NCBI GenBank assembly: GCA_949289565.1
Contig: CASEOO010000043.1
Location: 175,333-239,332 of the forward strand
Source of the DNA: an uncultured Bacteroidales bacterium
Lineage (GTDB): Bacteria > Bacteroidota > Bacteroidia > Bacteroidales > UBA932
Direction of reading: 5' to 3'
Length of the DNA stretch: 64,000 nucleotides
Shown: positions 59,550 to 64,000 of the stretch, in pieces
How positions within the stretch are numbered: the stretch's first letter is position 1
Layout: every line of letters starts with the position of its first letter
Made by a program: the position numbers and the translations under genes
Notes under the pieces: model-generated
The model's input: only the letters and a program-made list of their open reading frames with translations
Told to the model about the DNA's origin: nothing
Database searches by the model: none

Positions 59550-62500
59550 TTCCCCCTGAAATAGTTCACTGCATTCGCGAACAGAGGCTGGTCGAGCTCT
59601 TCTTCTATATTCTTGAATGTATTGTTCTCATATCTCTCGGTATGGCCCATCTTTCCGAGAATCCGGCCGTCACGGCTGATTATCCCCTCGATGGCATAGT
59701 ACGAACCGTTCGGATTGTATGGTGAATCCATGGTCACTTCCTCAGTGACAGGGTCGACATACTGGAAGGCCACCTGCCCGTTTGCGAAAAGCTCTTTCGC
59801 GAGAGCCTCGTTCACCACGAACTTCCCTTCCCCGTGGCTCACCGCTATGGTATGCAGATCCCCGACAGAGAATCCTGAGAGCCAAGGAGAATTGGTCGTG
59901 GACACACGCGTGGTCACCATCTGCGAGATATGTCTGTTTATGTCGTTTCTGAACAGTGTAGGAGAATCCTTCGTCACCATGCCGAGCCTGCCGTATGGAA
60001 GAAGTCCTGACTTGACGAGAGCCTGGAAGCCGTTGCATATACCCAGAATCAGTCCGCCTCTGTCAAGCAAAGCATGTATGGCATCTGCGATTTCCTTGTT
60101 GTTCAGCACATTCGCTATGAACTTGCCGCTTCCGTCAGGCTCATCTCCAGCTGAGAAACCGCCGACCAGCGCCAGAATATGGCACTCAGAGATATTCTGC
60201 TTCATCTGCTCTATCGAGCGGAAGATATCCTCGCTGTGAAGGTTGCAGAATACGCTCATCTTCACCTCTGCACCGGCCTTGCGGAATGCCTTGGCAGTAT
60301 CATAGTCGCAGTTAGTGCCAGGGAATACAGGGATATAGACAGTCGGCTTCTCTACCGGTGCACCAGGATATTTCATGTCCTGTTTTTTCACCTTCAGAGG
60401 CTTGACTCCATCCATGCCGTCAGGAACGAGCTTCTTGTGAGACGGCTCGCAAGTGTCAGGATAAATCTTTGCGAACTGAGCCCCGTTTGCAAACATAAGC
60501 TCGAAAATCGACATTTTGCAGCCGTTTATGCTCAGGTTTCCGTCCTCGCCGGAAGTGACTTCACCTATATATACTGCCTGAGGGTGGTCGAGTTCGGTCT
60601 CCGACTCGACCAATATCGAACCGCAGCTGTAATTGAATAGATCGCTCTCGTCGACATTGACATTGACGCCGAAGGCGTTTCCGAAAGACATCTTGCAGAT
60701 TGCCTCGGCGAGACCTCCGAAGCCGATGGCATAGGCCGAAACTATATTGCCGGAGGCTATCTGGTTCTCGACAAATTTAAAATTGGCCTTGAGCTGGGCC
60801 ACATCGGGCATATGGTTGGCCAAAGGCGTATGTTTGATGAGATACAGGCGGTTCCCTTCCCATTTGAGTTCAGGAGAGATGACTTTTCCTGCATCTACAG
60901 TGGTGATTCCGAAAGCCATAAGCATAGGAGGCACGTTTATGTGCTCGAATGTGCCGCTCATGGAGTCTTTTCCGCCGATGGACGGGAGACCCAGTTCCAC
61001 CTGCATCTTGAGAGCTCCGAGAAGGGCGCTGAGAGGCTTGCCCCACGATGCCGGGGTATGCATCCTCTCGAAATACTCCTGATACGAGAATCTCATCTTC
61101 TCGTATGAAGCTCCGGCGGCCACGACTTTCGCGCAGGCCTCGACTACAGAATAGGCCGCTCCATGATAAGGGCTCCACGATGATATGAATGGATTGTAAC
61201 CGAATGCCATGATGCTGGCAGTGTCAGTATAGCCGTCAGTCGGGAGTTTCTGCACAGAAACCTGTGTCTCGGTAGTCTGCAGGCATCCTCCGAAAGGCAT
61301 CAGCACGGTAGAACGGCCGATAGTGGAGTCGAACATCTCTATAAGCCCCTTCTGTGAAGTCACGTTCGGGTCCTGGAGGTTGTTGAACACTTTTTCTTTC
61401 AGCGTATCGCCTTCTATTTCACGTACAAACGGGTCCGTGTCCTCGACCGCAGATATTTTAGCCTTTGCATAATGTTTCGCTCCGGCGCTGTCGATAAATG
61501 CACGGGAGAGGTCGACCATGAGCTTGCCCTTGTTGTACATACGCATGCGGGCATTGTCCGTCACGTCAGCCACGTATGTGACTTCTACGTTTTCACTCTG
61601 GCAGTATGACTCGAATTCGGCTCTGTCTTTCGCTTCTATGACCACTGCCATCCTCTCCTGCGATTCGCTGATGGCCAGCTCTGTAGTGTTAAGACCGCTA
61701 TACTTCACAGGGACCCTGTCCAGATATATGTCCAGACCGTCTGCGAGCTCGCCTATGGCCACACTCACTCCGCCTGCACCGAAATCGTTCGATTTCTTGA
61801 TCAGCCTGGTGACTTCAGGACGGCGGAACAACCTCTGCAGTTTTCTTTCTTCAGGCGCGTTTCCTTTCTGCACCTCGCTGCCGCTGGTTTCGAGTGAAGC
61901 TTCCGTATGCTCTTTCGAAGATCCGGTGGCTCCGCCAATGCCGTCACGGCCTGTACGTCCTCCGAGCAGCAGGACGATATCGCCAGGTGCAGGAGATTCG
62001 CGGCGGACATTCTCAGCTTTCACAGCCCCGACGACTGCTCCGACCTCCAGCCTCTTGGCCACATAGCCTTCATGATAGATTTCACGCACGTGAGTGGTAG
62101 CCAGGCCTATCTGGTTTCCATAGCTTGAATATCCGTGGGCGGCTTTCCGGCTGATGACTTTCTGCGGAAGCTTGCCCGGCATGGTGTCGGCTACAGGCTG
62201 GTAGATGTTTCCTGCTCCGGTGACACGCATAGCTTGGTATACATAGCTCCTTCCTGAAAGCGGGTCCCTGATGGCTCCTCCGAGACAGGTGGCCGCGCCT
62301 CCGAAAGGTTCTATCTCCGTAGGGTGATTGTGCGTCTCGTTCTTGAACTGCAGCAGCCATTTCTCGATCTTGCCGTCCACATCCACGTCCACATAAATAC
62401 TGCAGGCATTGTTTTCCTCGCTGACTTCCATGTCGTCGAGCAGTCCTTTCTTTTTCAGATACCTGGCGCCGATTGTGGCCATATCCATCAGGTTCAGGCC

Positions 62501-63286
62501 TTTGTTCTCCCTGCCGAGCTCTTTCCTCATTTTAAGATAGAGATTCAGAGTACCGTCCAGCTCTTCTTTCAGGAACGAATCCTCCACCTCGATATCCTCG
62601 AGCTCGGTAGTGAAGGTAGTATGGCGGCAATGGTCGCTCCAGTATGTATCCAGAATCCTGAGTTCGGTCTCATACGGGTCACGGCCTTCCGCCTTGAAAT
62701 AATTCACCACTTCACGGAGATCGTCTGCATTCATGGCGAGTCCCATCTTCCTGCAATAAGGGCCGAATTCAGATTCCTGCATGGATATGAAGCCATCGAG
62801 AACCTGCACCGGTATCACCGGAGCCTGCTCAGTGTCGCTGAGCTGGGACAAATCTTTCTGACGCGACTCTACCGCATTTATATAATAGTGCTTTATCTTT
62901 TCTATGACAGCATCATCAGTGTCCGGCTCCAGGATGATGAGTTTTGAACTTTTTATTCTCACATCAGCCTCCGGCTCGATCAGCTTGACACATTCCACCG
63001 CCGATGCGGCGCGCTGGTCGAACTGCCCTGGAAGGTACTCTACAGCTATATATTTGACTCCTGAAAGGTCGCAGTCATCTGAAACACGGTCGGTGACTAT
63101 CTCCCCGAAAACTCCATAGCGGCTTTTCTCCAGCAGTTCCGGAGTGAAGCCGAAAAGGTCGTAGACATTCAGCAGCCTGAGACTTTGCAGTGAAAGCTGC
63201 AGATTTTCATTGAGTTCATTCAGCAGGCTTTTAGCCTCCACCTGGAATTCAGGATATTTCTCTACAAAAATGCGGTAATTCTTCAT
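59546..63286 (-). CDS. purL: Phosphoribosylformylglycinamidine synthase (large, single-chain)
   Basis: ATP- and glutamine-dependent amidation giving FGAM. 1246 aa from ATG 63286 (MKNYRIFVEKYPEFQ), which matches the usual N-terminus; the frame is open 15 codons further but starts only with TTG. The two FGAM synthase halves are visible (RDPYETELRILDTYWSDHCRHTTF, FKNETHNHPTEIEPFGGAAT, GGRTGRDGIGGATGSS, GGKDSMSGTF). The C-terminal glutaminase has VFPGTNCDYDTAKAFRKAGAE, ILGICNGFQALVKSGLLPYG with the catalytic Cys, and a His/Glu pair in VSHGEGKFV. Gap to purE 63 bp. Confidence 0.97.
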   Translation of the reverse strand: MKNYRIFVEKYPEFQVEAKSLLNELNENLQLSLQSLRLLNVYDLFGFTPELLEKSRYGVFGEIVTDRVSDDCDLSGVKYIAVEYLPGQFDQRAASAVECVKLIEPEADVRIKSSKLIILEPDTDDAVIEKIKHYYINAVESRQKDLSQLSDTEQAPVIPVQVLDGFISMQESEFGPYCRKMGLAMNADDLREVVNYFKAEGRDPYETELRILDTYWSDHCRHTTFTTELEDIEVEDSFLKEELDGTLNLYLKMRKELGRENKGLNLMDMATIGARYLKKKGLLDDMEVSEENNACSIYVDVDVDGKIEKWLLQFKNETHNHPTEIEPFGGAATCLGGAIRDPLSGRSYVYQAMRVTGAGNIYQPVADTMPGKLPQKVISRKAAHGYSSYGNQIGLATTHVREIYHEGYVAKRLEVGAVVGAVKAENVRRESPAPGDIVLLLGGRTGRDGIGGATGSSKEHTEASLETSGSEVQKGNAPEERKLQRLFRRPEVTRLIKKSNDFGAGGVSVAIGELADGLDIYLDRVPVKYSGLNTTELAISESQERMAVVIEAKDRAEFESYCQSENVEVTYVADVTDNARMRMYNKGKLMVDLSRAFIDSAGAKHYAKAKISAVEDTDPFVREIEGDTLKEKVFNNLQDPNVTSQKGLIEMFDSTIGRSTVLMPFGGCLQTTETQVSVQKLPTDGYTDTASIMAFGYNPFISSWSPYHGAAYSVVEACAKVVAAGASYEKMRFSYQEYFERMHTPASWGKPLSALLGALKMQVELGLPSIGGKDSMSGTFEHINVPPMLMAFGITTVDAGKVISPELKWEGNRLYLIKHTPLANHMPDVAQLKANFKFVENQIASGNIVSAYAIGFGGLAEAICKMSFGNAFGVNVNVDESDLFNYSCGSILVESETELDHPQAVYIGEVTSGEDGNLSINGCKMSIFELMFANGAQFAKIYPDTCEPSHKKLVPDGMDGVKPLKVKKQDMKYPGAPVEKPTVYIPVFPGTNCDYDTAKAFRKAGAEVKMSVFCNLHSEDIFRSIEQMKQNISECHILALVGGFSAGDEPDGSGKFIANVLNNKEIADAIHALLDRGGLILGICNGFQALVKSGLLPYGRLGMVTKDSPTLFRNDINRHISQMVTTRVSTTNSPWLSGFSVGDLHTIAVSHGEGKFVVNEALAKELFANGQVAFQYVDPVTEEVTMDSPYNPNGSYYAIEGIISRDGRILGKMGHTERYENNTFKNIEEELDQPLFANAVNYFRGK

Positions 63287-63349
63287 GGATGATTGATTTG
63301 AAATGCCGGCAGACAGGCTGCCTGATATCAAAAGCCGGTCAAGGCCAAA

Positions 63350-63817
63350 CTATATGACAGCATCGAGAACTTTCTGAGTCTGTTCTTCACGGAATTTTCT
63401 GAGTTTCTGTTCAAGAGCGGAATCTGTCAGAGCGAGGATCTGCACTGCGAACAGGCCGGCATTCTTTGCCCCGTTGATGGCCATGGTGGCTACAGGTATG
63501 CCCCCCGGCATCTGCACTATGGACAGAAGAGAGTCCATTCCTCCAAGAGCCTTGGTCTGAATAGGCACTCCGATGACAGGCACTGTGGTCATGCCTGCTA
63601 CAACGCCTGCCACATGAGCGGCACCGCCTGCGCCTGCTATGATGGCGCCGATTCCGCGTTCCCTGGCAGTTTTGGCATATTCACACATCAGGTCCGGTGT
63701 CCTGTGGGCGCTGATGACCTTTTTTTCGTATTCGACACCGAAGTCTTCGAGAACCTTGATCGCAGCCGACATGATCTCATAGTCGCTGGTCGATCCCATA
63801 ATGACTGCTACTTTCAT
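63350..63817 (-). CDS. purE: N5-carboxyaminoimidazole ribonucleotide mutase
   Basis: Converts N5-CAIR to CAIR in purine synthesis. 155 aa from ATG 63817 ([16 protein letters not shown]). The hallmark segments are [28 protein letters not shown] and [20 protein letters not shown], with the catalytic His in SAHRTP, and [20 protein letters not shown]. No purK is visible next to it in the window. It is the first gene of the leftward purine operon. An exact -7 match (TATATTTG) lies 44 bp upstream inside the tandem repeat region. Confidence 0.96.
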   Translation of the reverse strand: MKVAVIMGSTSDYEIMSAAIKVLEDFGVEYEKKVISAHRTPDLMCEYAKTARERGIGAIIAGAGGAAHVAGVVAGMTTVPVIGVPIQTKALGGMDSLLSIVQMPGGIPVATMAINGAKNAGLFAVQILALTDSALEQKLRKFREEQTQKVLDAVI

Positions 63818-63860
63818 AAATTCCAAAATTTAACGTCGGTACAACGTATATTCATGCGCG

Positions 63861-63868
63861 CAAATATA
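63861..63868 (-). promoter_or_regulatory. Candidate -7 promoter element for the purine operon
   Basis: TATATTTG on the minus strand, exact TAnnTTTG match, 44 bp upstream of the purE start. A hairpin lies just upstream (63883-63915), in the -33 region. The same octamer recurs 84 bp away at 63945-63952 in the second repeat copy. Confidence 0.5.
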
Positions 63869-64000
63869 CGCAGAAGCCGAGAGCAATGCAAATGAACTTG
63901 TTCAAATTGCATTGCCGAGGCGTGAACAGTATATGTGGCGAAGCCAAATATACGCAGAAACTGAGAGGAATGGAAATAAACTTGTTTAATTTCCATTCCC
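63861..64000. repeat. Tandem 84-bp repeat with hairpins upstream of purE
   Basis: Two copies begin with CAAATATACGCAGAA at 63861 and 63945; the second is cut by the window edge. Each contains a long hairpin: GCAATGCAA/TTGCATTGC (63883-63891, 63907-63915) in copy 1 and GGAATGGAAAT/ATTTCCATTCC in copy 2. The arms differ between copies at paired positions (C to G on one side, G to C on the other), so the pairing is preserved. The loop ACTTGT is the same in both. Short open frames here are by-products of the repeat. Confidence 0.7.

Noticed and set aside
63818..63860. Purine riboswitch in front of purE.
   Set aside because: The interval to the -7 element is too short for an aptamer, and no purine-riboswitch core sequence was seen.
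63814..63996. Possible 60-aa protein upstream of purE.
   Set aside because: It is a translation of the tandem hairpin repeat; the pattern of change between copies follows base pairing rather than codons.
1..64000. CRISPR arrays, tRNA or rRNA genes, insertion sequences and prophage genes.
   Set aside because: No regularly spaced direct repeats, no cloverleaf with CCA-type end, no transposase, integrase or phage structural motif was found on reading either strand.

Overview
The window is a chromosomal segment of a glycan-degrading member of the Bacteroidota, most likely an uncultured gut or rumen Bacteroidales. The evidence is three SusC-type TonB-dependent transporters, two SusD lipoproteins, FecR/ECF-sigma signalling genes, many Fimbrillin/BACON/FISUMP lipoproteins, signal-peptide-bearing glycoside hydrolases, several TAnnTTTG-type -7 promoter elements, and few strong Shine-Dalgarno sites. 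Species cannot be assigned from the sequence alone.

Layout. 1-5.7 kb: the edge of one polysaccharide-utilisation locus (PUL): a 5' SusC fragment, its FecR anti-sigma factor, a secreted endonuclease/exonuclease/phosphatase lipoprotein, a double-Fimbrillin lipoprotein and a 52-residue peptide gene. 5.8-20.3 kb: a carbohydrate-enzyme block (SGNH esterase, a GH97-GH3 fusion, GH2, GH3, a heparinase II/III-like lyase, a clan GH-A hydrolase). 20.4-35.6 kb: a locus that looks like the ribose/nucleoside utilisation (rus) loci of Bacteroides: three BACON/FISUMP lipoproteins, SusD, SusC, nucleoside hydrolase, sugar permease, ribokinase and a LacI regulator. A 27-bp element is shared by the SusC promoter and the rbsK/lacI divergent promoter. 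35.6-38.7 kb: folD, a HAD phosphatase and purD. 38.9-54.5 kb: a second complete PUL: a DUF4832-like GH-A protein, a large unrecognised lipoprotein, ECF sigma plus FecR, two Fimbrillin proteins, STN-containing SusC, SusD, a 47-residue peptide and a Fimbrillin lipoprotein. A bipartite promoter element is shared by its two rightward promoters. 54.6-63.8 kb: a leftward purine operon purE-purL-purF-(type II pantothenate kinase)-purM-purH, preceded by tandem hairpin repeats.

Two observations stand out. First, the only three long homopolymeric G/C tracts I found by eye all lie inside PUL signalling or uptake genes, at interdomain linkers. In each, nine G is the length that keeps the gene open. The tracts are 9 (open), 10 (frameshifted SusC) and 8 (frameshifted FecR) long, which suggests slipped-strand phase variation of nutrient acquisition; homopolymer sequencing error is the competing explanation. 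Second, a family of about 50-residue peptides with a GFAxSG core and a D/E-P-Y-G-E-rich tail sits 12-16 nt upstream of Fimbrillin-type lipoprotein genes at three places. A fourth copy of the tail is fused to the end of the neighbouring BACON protein. I do not recognise this family.
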